Shown here: piece after piece, positions 9,260 to 17,498 of the stretch
Layout: each line of letters begins with the position of its first letter
Position numbering within the stretch: the stretch's first letter is position 1
NCBI RefSeq assembly: GCF_000241345.1
Contig: NZ_BAED01000063.1
Span: 62,001 to 126,000, forward strand
DNA: 64,000 nucleotides
DNA from: Gordonia amarae NBRC 15530
Lineage (GTDB): Bacteria; Actinomycetota; Actinomycetes; Mycobacteriales; Mycobacteriaceae
Direction of reading: 5' to 3'
Translations under genes and position numbers: made by a program
The notes under the pieces: model-generated
The model's database searches: none
Told to the model about the DNA's origin: nothing
Seen by the model: only the letters and a program-made list of their open reading frames with translations

Positions 9260-10617
9260 GCGTTCGCGCCCTCCTCGATGGCCGCGATGAAGACGTCGAG
9301 GCCGTCGTTCAGGGTGTCGTCGCCGATCACCAGCGGCGGCAGCAGCCGCACCACGTTCCCGTACGTGCCGCAGATGAGCACGATGACCCCCTGCTCCAGG
9401 GCCCGCGCCGCAATGGTTTTCGCGAGTGCCGGGTCGGGGGTGGTGGTTCCGGGGGTCACGAGTTCGACCGCGATCATGGCGCCCCGGCCGCGGACCTCGC
9501 CGATCGCGGGAATGCGCTGCGCCGCATCTCGCAATCGGGTGAAGGCCACCTCGCCGATGTGCGCGGCCCGGCCGGGGAGGTCGTAGACCTTCATCGTCTC
9601 GAACGCGGCCAGTGCCGCGGCGCAGGCCACCGGGTTGCCGCCGTAGGTGCCGCCGAGTCCGCCCGGATGCACCGCGTCGAGCAGTTCGGCGCGGCCGGTG
9701 ATCGCCGACAGCGGCAGGCCGCCCGCGATCCCCTTGGCCATGGTGATGATGTCGGGGACGATGCCCTCGTGCTCGCACGCGAACCACGAACCGGTGCGGG
9801 CGAATCCGGTCTGCACCTCGTCGGCGATGAACACCACGCCGTTGTCCTTGGCCCACGCGCTCAGCGCCGCGAGGAAACCCGGTGCGGGAACGATGAATCC
9901 ACCCTCACCCTGGATGGGTTCGATGAGGATCGCGGCGATCTCCTCGGCCCCGACCTGCACCTCCATCGCCGAGATCACCCGGGCGGCCGCCTGTTCGCCG
10001 GTCATTCCGGGTTCGTCCCGGAACGGGTACGACATCGGCATCCGGTAGATCTCGGGGGCGAACGGGCCGAAGTCGGCCTTGTACGGCATCCGTTTGGCGG
10101 TCAGCGCCATCGTGAGATTGGTGCGCCCGTGGTAGGCGTTGTCGAAGGCGATCACCGCCTCCCTGCCGGTCGCCAGGCGCGCCACCTTGACCGCGTTCTC
10201 CACCGCCTCGGCGCCGGAATTGAACAGGACACTGCGTTTTTCGTGGTCACCGGGTGTCAGCTCGTTGAGCGCCTCCGCCACCGCCACATAGCCCTCGTAC
10301 GGGGTGACCATGAAGCAGGTGTGCGTGAAATGCCGCACCTGTTCGGCCACCGCCGCCGCCACCCGCGGTTCGGAGGCGCCCACGCTGGTGACCGCGATGC
10401 CCGAACCCAGGTCGATGAGCGAGTTGCCGTCGACGTCCACGATCACTCCGCCGTCGGCATCGGCGGCGTACACCGGTACAGACGACCCGAGGCCTGCGGC
10501 CACCGCCCGCGCGCGCCGGGTGGCCAGTGCGCGCGAGGCCGGTCCCGGTAGCTCGGTGACGAGTCTGCGTTCCTGTGGCAGTCGGTAGCTGATCCCGGTG
10601 GGAGCCGCTGCGGTCAT
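9256..10617 (-). CDS. gabT: 4-aminobutyrate aminotransferase
   Basis: Transfers the amino group of GABA to 2-oxoglutarate, giving succinate semialdehyde and glutamate. The 453-residue protein is a class III PLP aminotransferase. It has the cofactor-binding NSGAEAVENAVK segment, IADEVQTGFARTG with the PLP-ring Asp, and the Schiff-base Lys in ITMAKGIAGG. The start ATG follows AAAGAGGCTGAG. It is coupled to gabD by a 4-base overlap and follows the universal stress gene by 95 bases in the same direction. With gabD, patD and the copper amine oxidase it completes a route from putrescine to succinate. Confidence 0.92.
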   Translation of the reverse strand: MTAAAPTGISYRLPQERRLVTELPGPASRALATRRARAVAAGLGSSVPVYAADADGGVIVDVDGNSLIDLGSGIAVTSVGASEPRVAAAVAEQVRHFTHTCFMVTPYEGYVAVAEALNELTPGDHEKRSVLFNSGAEAVENAVKVARLATGREAVIAFDNAYHGRTNLTMALTAKRMPYKADFGPFAPEIYRMPMSYPFRDEPGMTGEQAAARVISAMEVQVGAEEIAAILIEPIQGEGGFIVPAPGFLAALSAWAKDNGVVFIADEVQTGFARTGSWFACEHEGIVPDIITMAKGIAGGLPLSAITGRAELLDAVHPGGLGGTYGGNPVACAAALAAFETMKVYDLPGRAAHIGEVAFTRLRDAAQRIPAIGEVRGRGAMIAVELVTPGTTTPDPALAKTIAARALEQGVIVLICGTYGNVVRLLPPLVIGDDTLNDGLDVFIAAIEEGANA

Positions 10618-10712
10618 CTCAGCCTCTTTTCGATGTTCGCCCAGGGTGGTGAGAAATTGGGCAGGGTTGTGGGAGATGGGGATCCGGTGGTGCCGGACGG
10701 GATCGGGGACGA

Positions 10713-11573
10713 TCAGTCGTCACCCTTGGGCACGACCACCATCGGCACCTGCAGCACGCGCAGCATCTTGGCAGCAGTGGAGCCGAGGAAGATCCGGCGC
10801 GGCTGCGCGAGCCGGCTGGAGCCGACGACGATGAGATCGCCGTCGTGCCAGTCGAGTTTGTTGACGGCGTCCTCGATGTGCCTGCCGGAGGTCACCTCGC
10901 CGGTCACCGAGATCTCGTTGGTTGCGAGTTCTTTCGCCTTCTCGACGAGGCCGGCGGCATGGGTGCGGGCGCGTTCGATGACCTCGGCGTCGGTCTTGGC
11001 CGCCCCGCTGACCGGCTCGACAGCCACCAGCGACACCAGCCGCAGCCCGACTCCGGCGCGGGCGGCGCCGCGGACGGCCGCCCGCAAGACCTCCGGCGCC
11101 TCGCGGCGTTCACCGATGGCGCAGGTGACCTCACGGATCCGGTTGACACCGGACGATCGGGAACCGCGCGGCGCGACCGCCACCGGGACCGGCGACGAAT
11201 GCATCAGGTCGTTGACGACGCTGCCCAGGGTCAGCGACCCCACCAGCGCGCCGCCGCCTCCGCCGCCGACGACGATCAGCTCGGCCCCGACCCGTTCGGC
11301 CTCGGTGATGATGCCCTCGGCCGAGGACTCGTGGAAGGAGATATGGGTGGTGACGGAGACGTCGTCATCGACCAGGTCCGCGGCTTCGGCGAGCCAGGAC
11401 TCGGCGCGGTCGGTGAGCAGTTCCTCGTAGTTGCCGGGCGGGTCGACGACGGTTTCCGGCGGCAGCACCATCGAGATCTCCAGCCCGGTGGACAGGCTGC
11501 GGGCCAGCCGCGCACCGAGCGCCACGGCGTCGGCGCCGCCGGGGGTGGCGAGATAGGCGACGAGAATCGGCAT
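10713..11573 (-). CDS. Universal stress protein, tandem UspA domains
   Basis: A 286-residue cytoplasmic protein of two UspA domains (about 1-143 and 147-286). Each domain ends with the nucleotide-binding pattern: VVGGGGGGALVGSLTLGS and VVGSSRLAQPRRIFLGST, followed by PVPVAVAP and VPMVVVP. Tandem UspA proteins of this size are common in mycobacteria and relatives and bind ATP or cAMP in some cases. The ATG shares its A with the stop of the copper amine oxidase (TGATG), and GGGAGG lies just before, so it is translated with the oxidase. A stress protein inside an amine-degradation run is unusual and may relate to the peroxide and ammonia the oxidase makes; that is inference. Confidence 0.85.
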   Translation of the reverse strand: MPILVAYLATPGGADAVALGARLARSLSTGLEISMVLPPETVVDPPGNYEELLTDRAESWLAEAADLVDDDVSVTTHISFHESSAEGIITEAERVGAELIVVGGGGGGALVGSLTLGSVVNDLMHSSPVPVAVAPRGSRSSGVNRIREVTCAIGERREAPEVLRAAVRGAARAGVGLRLVSLVAVEPVSGAAKTDAEVIERARTHAAGLVEKAKELATNEISVTGEVTSGRHIEDAVNKLDWHDGDLIVVGSSRLAQPRRIFLGSTAAKMLRVLQVPMVVVPKGDD

Positions 11574-13543
11574 CAGTGGCCTCCCTCAGACGATGAGCAA
11601 CAACTGCCGGCACCGGTCTCGGTGTGGCAGGCCGACTTTGGTGTCGGCGCCACGTCGAGGGCGGGATTGCGGTCGAAGAACCCGAACGGTTTGAGCCAGA
11701 AGCTGATGGTGTCGGCGGGCATGATCGGCCAGTCCTCGGGGCGGGTGATGTGGTGGATGCCGAAGATGTACCAGAGCACCACGTCGGTGTTCTCGATGGG
11801 CCGGTCGGCCGCCGTCCACTCCGGCAGCCCGAGTCCACCGCCGCTCTGGTTGACGAATTCACCCGCGGGCCAGCGCTCATCGGCCGAGTTCGGGGTCACC
11901 CAGACGGTGTGCTCGATCGCCCGGCACCGGTCCAGGACAGCCGAGGACGGATCGAACATCGGCGGGAACGCCGCACCCGGCACCAGCTTGTACGCGGGAT
12001 GCGCGCCGATGCCGGTGGTCTTGTTGTCGTTGACCACCTTCCAGGTGCGCTGGGTGGCGAAGTTCATGTCCCCCTTGCCTTCCTGTTCGGTGCGCAGTGG
12101 GGTGTTCTGCTGCCGCAACGACAGGCCGTACGGGTTGTCGGGCCCGATCGGGACCATCTCGGTCTCGGTCTGGTACACCGTGTTGTCGGTGCCGTCGACA
12201 TCGAGATCCATGCGCGCGATGAGGAAGTGCTGATGGAACGGCGCGTAGGTGCGCTCGTCCACCAGGGTGCCGTGCTCGGGCGCCACTCCTTCGGGCAGGT
12301 GGCTGACCACCATGAGACCGGTTGCGCGGACCTCACATTCGATGTTGCCGTCCTGGTAGAACCGCCAGTACGTCAGGTATTCGTAGTTGGCGACGGTGAC
12401 GTGGAACGACACGGTGAGCCGGCGCATACGGCGCACCTCGGTGCCGTCGTGGTCGACGTGCTTCCACAGGACGGCGTTGTCCTCCTCGTGGATGCAGATC
12501 GCGTTCTTGATGGTGTACGGCTCACCGGCGCTGTTGTGCAGCACCGCGTCGAGGTACCGGATCTCGCCTAGGCAGTCGCAGCCGAGCTCGAGCGAGGTGG
12601 TCATGAACCCCAGACCCCACTCGCCGATGTCGAACGCGGTGCGGCGGTAGTGGTCGTCGCAGTGGTCGCGGTAGGGCACCATCATCTCGGCGAACGAGAG
12701 CCGGTGCGCGATGGAGCGCCGGGTGCCGTTGTCGTCGTAGCTGATCGAGTGCAGTGTCATGCCCTCGCGGTGATTGAATCCCACGCGCAACGACCAGTTC
12801 TGCCAGTCGAGCCGATTCCCGGTGAGCGTGAACGAGGGCCCCTGCGACTGGGTGATCTCCAGCGGCTTGAGTTCCTCGCGGGTGCTCGCCTCCCGGATCC
12901 GGTCGGGCACGAACCGTGGCACGTACTCGCCCATGATCTCCGGCTTGTCCACCGTGAAGGTGTCCTCGATCTCCAGCAGTTCCATCGTGTTGAGGTCGAT
13001 GACGCAGTGAAAACCGTTGACCGGCCCGGCATATGGGTTCTTGCCGGGGGCCGACCGCACCCAGGTGTCCGACCACCCGATGCGCCGGCCCTGGTACTTG
13101 TCCGGGATCAGTGCCTCGCCGTAGGTCCAGGTGTCCATGAACACCAGGTCCAGATCGGTGATGCCGCGTGCGGCCAGGGCCGCGATGACCTCGGGTTCGG
13201 CCCGCAGCGCCGCATCGGCCTCGGTCCACTCGTCGACGGTGAAATTCGCCTGGACACCGGGGATGTGCGTCCATTCGACGACCGTCGAGTCGGTGAGTGA
13301 CACCAGTGCCTTGTAGGTGCTGTTGGTGGCCCGCTCGAAGCAGGTGACGATCGCCTGCCGCGGTGGTACCGCACCACCCGCGTCGAATCCGGCGAGTGCC
13401 GCCTTGTCCGGTTCGGCCATTTCGATGTTGGCGTACCGCCAAGCCGGCGCCACCACACCATGGGCCGCGGCCAAAATCCCCACGGTCGCACTGAATTCCG
13501 CCGCCGACAGCGGATCGAGGGGATGAAACACGGGATCGGTCAC
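11573..13543 (-). CDS. Copper-containing primary amine oxidase (TPQ enzyme)
   Basis: Deaminates a primary amine to an aldehyde with release of hydrogen peroxide and ammonia. The 656-residue length fits bacterial copper amine oxidases. The TPQ precursor is Tyr387 in NYEY, the candidate catalytic base is Asp305 in AFDIGEWGLG, and copper ligands are in HQHF and a C-terminal HHITRPEDWP segment. The start is GTG at 13543 with GAGGAAG ahead. A short Cys/Ser-rich tail (CHTETGAGSCCSSSEGGH) follows the fold. Downstream PatD-type and GabT/GabD enzymes suggest the physiological substrate is putrescine or another diamine. Histamine- or phenylethylamine-type activity cannot be excluded from sequence alone. 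Confidence 0.9.
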   Translation of the reverse strand: MTDPVFHPLDPLSAAEFSATVGILAAAHGVVAPAWRYANIEMAEPDKAALAGFDAGGAVPPRQAIVTCFERATNSTYKALVSLTDSTVVEWTHIPGVQANFTVDEWTEADAALRAEPEVIAALAARGITDLDLVFMDTWTYGEALIPDKYQGRRIGWSDTWVRSAPGKNPYAGPVNGFHCVIDLNTMELLEIEDTFTVDKPEIMGEYVPRFVPDRIREASTREELKPLEITQSQGPSFTLTGNRLDWQNWSLRVGFNHREGMTLHSISYDDNGTRRSIAHRLSFAEMMVPYRDHCDDHYRRTAFDIGEWGLGFMTTSLELGCDCLGEIRYLDAVLHNSAGEPYTIKNAICIHEEDNAVLWKHVDHDGTEVRRMRRLTVSFHVTVANYEYLTYWRFYQDGNIECEVRATGLMVVSHLPEGVAPEHGTLVDERTYAPFHQHFLIARMDLDVDGTDNTVYQTETEMVPIGPDNPYGLSLRQQNTPLRTEQEGKGDMNFATQRTWKVVNDNKTTGIGAHPAYKLVPGAAFPPMFDPSSAVLDRCRAIEHTVWVTPNSADERWPAGEFVNQSGGGLGLPEWTAADRPIENTDVVLWYIFGIHHITRPEDWPIMPADTISFWLKPFGFFDRNPALDVAPTPKSACHTETGAGSCCSSSEGGH

Positions 13544-13600
13544 TGCTCTGCTTCCTCGAAGATGAACGGGCTCAAGACAACAGCCGGGCGCGCCCCGCGC

Positions 13601-15028
13601 TCAGGTATTGGCGCTCATCACGTGCTTGATGCGCGTGTAGTCCTCCACACCGTAGGCCGACATGTCCTTGCCGTACCCGGAATTCTTGAAACCGCCGTGT
13701 GGCATCTCCACCACCAGCGGGATATGACCGTTGACCCAGACGCACCCGGCGTCGATGCGGGCGGTCATCCGGTTGGCGGTGCCGTTGTCGGTGGTCCAGA
13801 CGCTGGCCGCCAGACCGTAATCGACACCGTTGGCCTTGGCCACCGCGTCGTCCTCGTCGTCGAAGGTCTGCACGGTCAGGATCGGCCCGAAGGTCTCCTC
13901 CTGCACGATGGCGTCGTCCTGCCGGACGCCGGTGATGACGGTGGGCGCGAAATAGAATCCGCGGTCGCCCACCCGGGTTCCGCCGGTGGCGATCGTCGCG
14001 TGCTCGGGGAGCGCGGCGATCTTCTCCGTGACCGTGGTGAAATGCCGGATGTTGTTGAGCGGGCCGTAGAACGCGTCCTCGTCGTCGACGCCGCCCGGCT
14101 TGATGGTGGCGACCTTGGCGAGCAGCGCCTCCAGGAACTGGTCGTATACCGCGGAGTGCACGATCGCCCGGGTGGCCGCGGTGCAGTCCTGGCCGGCGTT
14201 GTAGTAGGAGGCCTCCGCGATGCCCGATGCGGCGGCCTCGATGTCGGCGTCGGCGAACACCACCGCCGGTGCCTTGCCGCCGAGTTCGAGGTGGGCGCGT
14301 GTGACGGTGGCGGCGGCAGCAGCGGCGACGGCGATGCCGGCGCGCACCGAACCGGTGATCGACACCAGGCCCAGGCGCGGATCGGAGACGAGCTCGGCGC
14401 CGGTGGCGCCGGTGCCCAGCACCATGTTGAACACGCCGTCGGGCACGATGCCCTGGGTGAGCCGGGCCAGCACGACAGTGCTTTCCGGGGTGGTGTCACT
14501 GGGTTTGAGCACGATCGTGTTGCCGGCCGCGAGTGCGGGGCCGATCTTCCAGATGGCCATCATGAACGGGTAGTTCCACGGCGTGACCTGACCGACGATG
14601 CCGATCGGTTCGCGCCGGATATAGGAGGTGAATCCCTCCATGTACTCCCCGGCCGACTTACCCTCCAGTAACCGGGCGGCACCTGCGAAGAAACGGAGCT
14701 GGTCGGCGCTGATCAGCACTTCATCGTTCTTGACCATCGCCCGCAATTGTCCGGTATTGCGGATCTGGGCCTCGACGATCTCGTCGGCGTGTGCCTCGAC
14801 GGCGTCGGCGAGCTTGAGCAGTACGTCGGCGCGTTCCTTGGGAGTGGTTGTCCCCCAGGCGATGCGGGCCTTCTCCGCGGCGTCGATCGCCGCCGACACC
14901 TCGGCGGCCGTCGACACCGGGGACACCGCGACGACCGATTCGTCGGCCGGATTGATGATGTCGATCGATTCTTCCGATTCGGAGTCCACGAACGCGCCAC
15001 CGATGAAGTTCTGCAGCCGACCGGTCAT
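13601..15028 (-). CDS. patD: 4-aminobutyraldehyde dehydrogenase (PatD/Prr-type)
   Basis: Oxidises 4-aminobutyraldehyde to GABA with NAD. The 475-residue aldehyde dehydrogenase closely resembles E. coli PatD in diagnostic places: RFFAGAARLLEGKSAGEYMEG, PWNYPFMMAIWKIGPALAAGN, NAGQDCTAATR with the catalytic Cys, and a C-terminus of EMPHGGFKNSGYGKDMSAYG followed by EDYTRIKHVM. These segments distinguish the family from GabD, whose gene is also present. The start is fixed by AGGAGGTATCCAAG. It is the first gene of the minus-strand polyamine run, 57 bases before the amine oxidase, and is divergent from a PucR-type regulator. Confidence 0.88.
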   Translation of the reverse strand: MTGRLQNFIGGAFVDSESEESIDIINPADESVVAVSPVSTAAEVSAAIDAAEKARIAWGTTTPKERADVLLKLADAVEAHADEIVEAQIRNTGQLRAMVKNDEVLISADQLRFFAGAARLLEGKSAGEYMEGFTSYIRREPIGIVGQVTPWNYPFMMAIWKIGPALAAGNTIVLKPSDTTPESTVVLARLTQGIVPDGVFNMVLGTGATGAELVSDPRLGLVSITGSVRAGIAVAAAAAATVTRAHLELGGKAPAVVFADADIEAAASGIAEASYYNAGQDCTAATRAIVHSAVYDQFLEALLAKVATIKPGGVDDEDAFYGPLNNIRHFTTVTEKIAALPEHATIATGGTRVGDRGFYFAPTVITGVRQDDAIVQEETFGPILTVQTFDDEDDAVAKANGVDYGLAASVWTTDNGTANRMTARIDAGCVWVNGHIPLVVEMPHGGFKNSGYGKDMSAYGVEDYTRIKHVMSANT

Positions 15029-15050
15029 CTTGGATACCTCCTGGGTGTGT

Positions 15051-15075
15051 GCTGTCTAAAACTCTGGACTACAGC
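15051..15075. promoter_or_regulatory. Candidate operator between patD and the PucR-type gene
   Basis: Within the 70-base divergent gap, GCTGT (15051-15055) and ACAGC (15071-15075) form an inverted repeat around an A/T-richer core that also holds GTC...GAC. Position suggests a shared operator for the divergent transcripts. The arms are short, so this is only a candidate. Confidence 0.25.
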
Positions 15076-15098
15076 GCGGGGAGAGCGCATCTGCCAGA

Positions 15099-16694
15099 AT
15101 GTCCGTCGTCGGTGAAGTGGTTTCAACAGATTGGAGTGCGGTGGCGGTTCCTGTGCGATGGCTTCTCGATCAGGCGGATCTGAGTTTACGGTTGCGCACC
15201 GGTTCTGCCGGGCTAACCGCGGAAATCACCTTTGCCGTCACCACCGAACTCCCCGACCCCGCGCGCTGGCTCTCCGGCGGCGAATTGATCCTCACCACCG
15301 GCCTCGGCCTGCCCGACGATCCGGCCCTGCGCACCGCCTACATCCACGGACTTCACAAGATCGGGGTCACGGCAGTGGGTTTCGGAACCGGACTGACCTT
15401 CGACACGGTGCCGCCGGAACTGATCGCCGCCGCCGACGACTGCGGGCTGGCCCTGTTCGAGGTCCCGCTGGCCACCCCGTTCGTCGCGGTGGCCAAGACG
15501 GTCATGAACCGCCTGGCCCATCAGCAGTACGAATCGGTCCTCACCGCCACCCGGGTGCAGACCAGGATGACCCGCGCCGCCGCGGTGAGCGGCGCGCCCG
15601 GCACGCTCGGCGAACTGTCGTCGGCATGCGGCGGCCCGGCGATCATCATCGACCGGACGGGCAAGGTCATCCACGCCGCCCGCGGCCGGGACACCGACGA
15701 TCAGAACGAGGCCATCGCAGCGGGCATCGGACATCTCATCACCCGGGCCGGCGGCGGCTCGTTCCCGCACAGCAGCGTCGTCCCGCTCTCCGGCGGCGAG
15801 GTGGCCGTGGTGCAGGCCATCAGGATCGGCACCCGCACCTACGGCTACCTCGCGGTCGGCGTGACCGGTACCCCGTCGCCGATCGATCAGCTGCTCATCG
15901 GGCACGCCAACTCACTGCTCGGGCTCGAATTCGAACGCCCCAACCGGGTCCGGCGCGAACAGGGGCAGGTCCACGCCGCGGCATTGGCGCTCGCGCTGGC
16001 CGGCGGCACCGGCACGGCGTCGGCGATCGGGCTGCTGCGCACCGCGACCGACGATCGCGGCCGCATCCGGATGCTGACGGTGCTCGACGCCCGCGACGGG
16101 GAGACACTGCGTCAGGTGGTCGACGACCAGTTCGCCGCCCATGCGCGCAACTCGTTTCTCCACGCCGACGGCGCGACGGTGTCGATACTGCTGCGCGGAA
16201 CCGACGACCTCACGCTCGCCGGTTCGCTGTTCGAACCCCTGGGAGAGGCCGTCCGCCGGCACCTGCGCATCGGGCTGAGCGCGGCGCACGCGCTCTCGGA
16301 GGTCCGCACCGCGGCGGCGGAGTCCCGGATGGCGGCGGGTCTGGCGCTCGGCGAACCCGTCGACGCCACCGCAATCACCGGCCGCACGCTGCTGGCCGTA
16401 CCGGAATCCCGGAATGTCCTCACCGCGATGGGGATGCTGCTGGTGGAGCCGCTCGAACGCTACGACGCCGCGCACGACAGCGGACTGCTCGACTCGCTGC
16501 GGGCCTACCTGGAGGCCAACGGCCAGTGGGAACAGGCTGCCGCGATGTTGCAGGTGCACCGGCACACCCTGCGCAGCCGGATCGTCAAGGCCGCCGAGGT
16601 GATCGGTTGCGATCTCAGTTCTGCCCGCGTCCGTGCCGAGGTGCTGCTGGCGATCATCGCCCGCGACCAGCGGGCACATGCCGCGGAGGACTGA
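15099..16694 (+). CDS. PucR/CdaR-type transcriptional regulator of the polyamine run
   Basis: A 531-residue predicted activator. Residues from about 17 to 130 fit the PucR N-terminal ligand-sensing domain (VPVRWLLDQADLSLRLR onward, then GGELILTTGLGL). A middle GGDEF-like CdaR region follows. The C-terminus has the PucR-type helix-turn-helix (WEQAAAMLQVHRHTLRSRI, about residues 485-503). A GTG at 15141 with GGAG four bases upstream is an alternative start and would begin right at the conserved domain. It is divergent from patD, so control of the amine operon in response to an amine or its aldehyde is the simplest reading; this is inference from position. Confidence 0.8.
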   Translation: MSVVGEVVSTDWSAVAVPVRWLLDQADLSLRLRTGSAGLTAEITFAVTTELPDPARWLSGGELILTTGLGLPDDPALRTAYIHGLHKIGVTAVGFGTGLTFDTVPPELIAAADDCGLALFEVPLATPFVAVAKTVMNRLAHQQYESVLTATRVQTRMTRAAAVSGAPGTLGELSSACGGPAIIIDRTGKVIHAARGRDTDDQNEAIAAGIGHLITRAGGGSFPHSSVVPLSGGEVAVVQAIRIGTRTYGYLAVGVTGTPSPIDQLLIGHANSLLGLEFERPNRVRREQGQVHAAALALALAGGTGTASAIGLLRTATDDRGRIRMLTVLDARDGETLRQVVDDQFAAHARNSFLHADGATVSILLRGTDDLTLAGSLFEPLGEAVRRHLRIGLSAAHALSEVRTAAAESRMAAGLALGEPVDATAITGRTLLAVPESRNVLTAMGMLLVEPLERYDAAHDSGLLDSLRAYLEANGQWEQAAAMLQVHRHTLRSRIVKAAEVIGCDLSSARVRAEVLLAIIARDQRAHAAED

Positions 16695-16705
16695 TCGGAC
16701 GACCC

Positions 16706-16714
16706 TTACGGTAA
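16706..16714. promoter_or_regulatory. TTACGGTAA palindrome upstream of an SDR gene
   Basis: TTAC-G-GTAA sits 74 bases before the SDR start. The longer string CCTTACGGTAAT (16704-16715) recurs exactly at 56875-56886, upstream of another SDR gene 40 kb away. A shared regulator is possible but not identified. Confidence 0.35.
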
Positions 16715-16788
16715 TTTGCACAGTATGGCCGGGTGCCATAAGAACCCGAGCCCATCACCACCGCATAACCGCGATACGAGGAGAACCA

Positions 16789-17481
16789 ATGACTGAATCA
16801 CCGAAGCGTCTGGTCGTCATCACAGGAGCCGCCGGAGCCCTCGGGCAGGCCGTGGTCTCCGAGTTCCTCAACGCCGGTGCGGCCGTCGCCGCCGTCGACA
16901 TCCCGGGCGAGCGGCTCGACGCGCTGGGCGAGACCGACGATGTGCACGCCGTCGGCGCGCAGCTCTCCGACGCCGCTCAGACCGTGGCCGCGTGGGAGGC
17001 CATCGACGCGATCGGCACCCCCGACACCCTGGTCACCCTCGCGGGCGGTTTCCAGCCGAGTTCGCTGGCCGATCTGACCGAGGACATCTGGGACGCGATG
17101 ATCGACTCCAACGTCGACTCGCTGGTGTGGTCGGCGCGTGAGGCCGCCAGGCGTTTCGAGGCCGCGGGCGGCGGATCGATCGTCACCGTCGGCTCCAAGA
17201 CCGCGATCTCCGGTCCCGCGCCGCTGGCCCACGCCACCAGCAAGGCCGCCGTCGTCCGGATCACCGAACTGCTCGCCGACGAGTTGCGGCCCAAGAAGAT
17301 CCGGGTCAACGCGGTGCTGCCGTCGGTGATCGACACCCCCGCCAACCGCACCTGGATGTCAGAGGATCTCGCCTCGCGCGCGGTCAGCCCGGCCGCCATC
17401 GCCAAGGTCATCGCGTTCCTCGCGAGCGCCGACGCCGCCCCGATCAGCGGTGCCCGCGTCCCGGTGTACGGCGACGCCTGA
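16789..17481 (+). CDS. Short-chain dehydrogenase/reductase-like protein with His in place of catalytic Tyr
   Basis: A 230-residue SDR-fold protein. The nucleotide motif TGAAGALG is at residues 12-19, the structural LAGG (NNAG equivalent) near 84, and Ser136 in VGSKT is at the usual catalytic serine place. The expected YxxxK reads His148-A-T-S-Lys152, spaced exactly 12 residues after the serine, so the catalytic Tyr appears replaced by His. It may be a non-catalytic or altered SDR. The ATG follows GAGGAGAACCA. It lies 94 bases after the PucR-type gene in the same direction and may be co-transcribed, although a candidate promoter and palindrome lie in the gap. No substrate can be named. Confidence 0.75.
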   Translation: MTESPKRLVVITGAAGALGQAVVSEFLNAGAAVAAVDIPGERLDALGETDDVHAVGAQLSDAAQTVAAWEAIDAIGTPDTLVTLAGGFQPSSLADLTEDIWDAMIDSNVDSLVWSAREAARRFEAAGGGSIVTVGSKTAISGPAPLAHATSKAAVVRITELLADELRPKKIRVNAVLPSVIDTPANRTWMSEDLASRAVSPAAIAKVIAFLASADAAPISGARVPVYGDA

Positions 17482-17498
17482 CCCCTGTTTCCCGGCCC

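Noticed and set aside
7808-9856. 682-residue start for gabD
   Set aside because: The extra 199 residues overlap gabT, are Arg/Gly-rich and lack a domain; the ATG at 9259 has a ribosome site and the normal family length.
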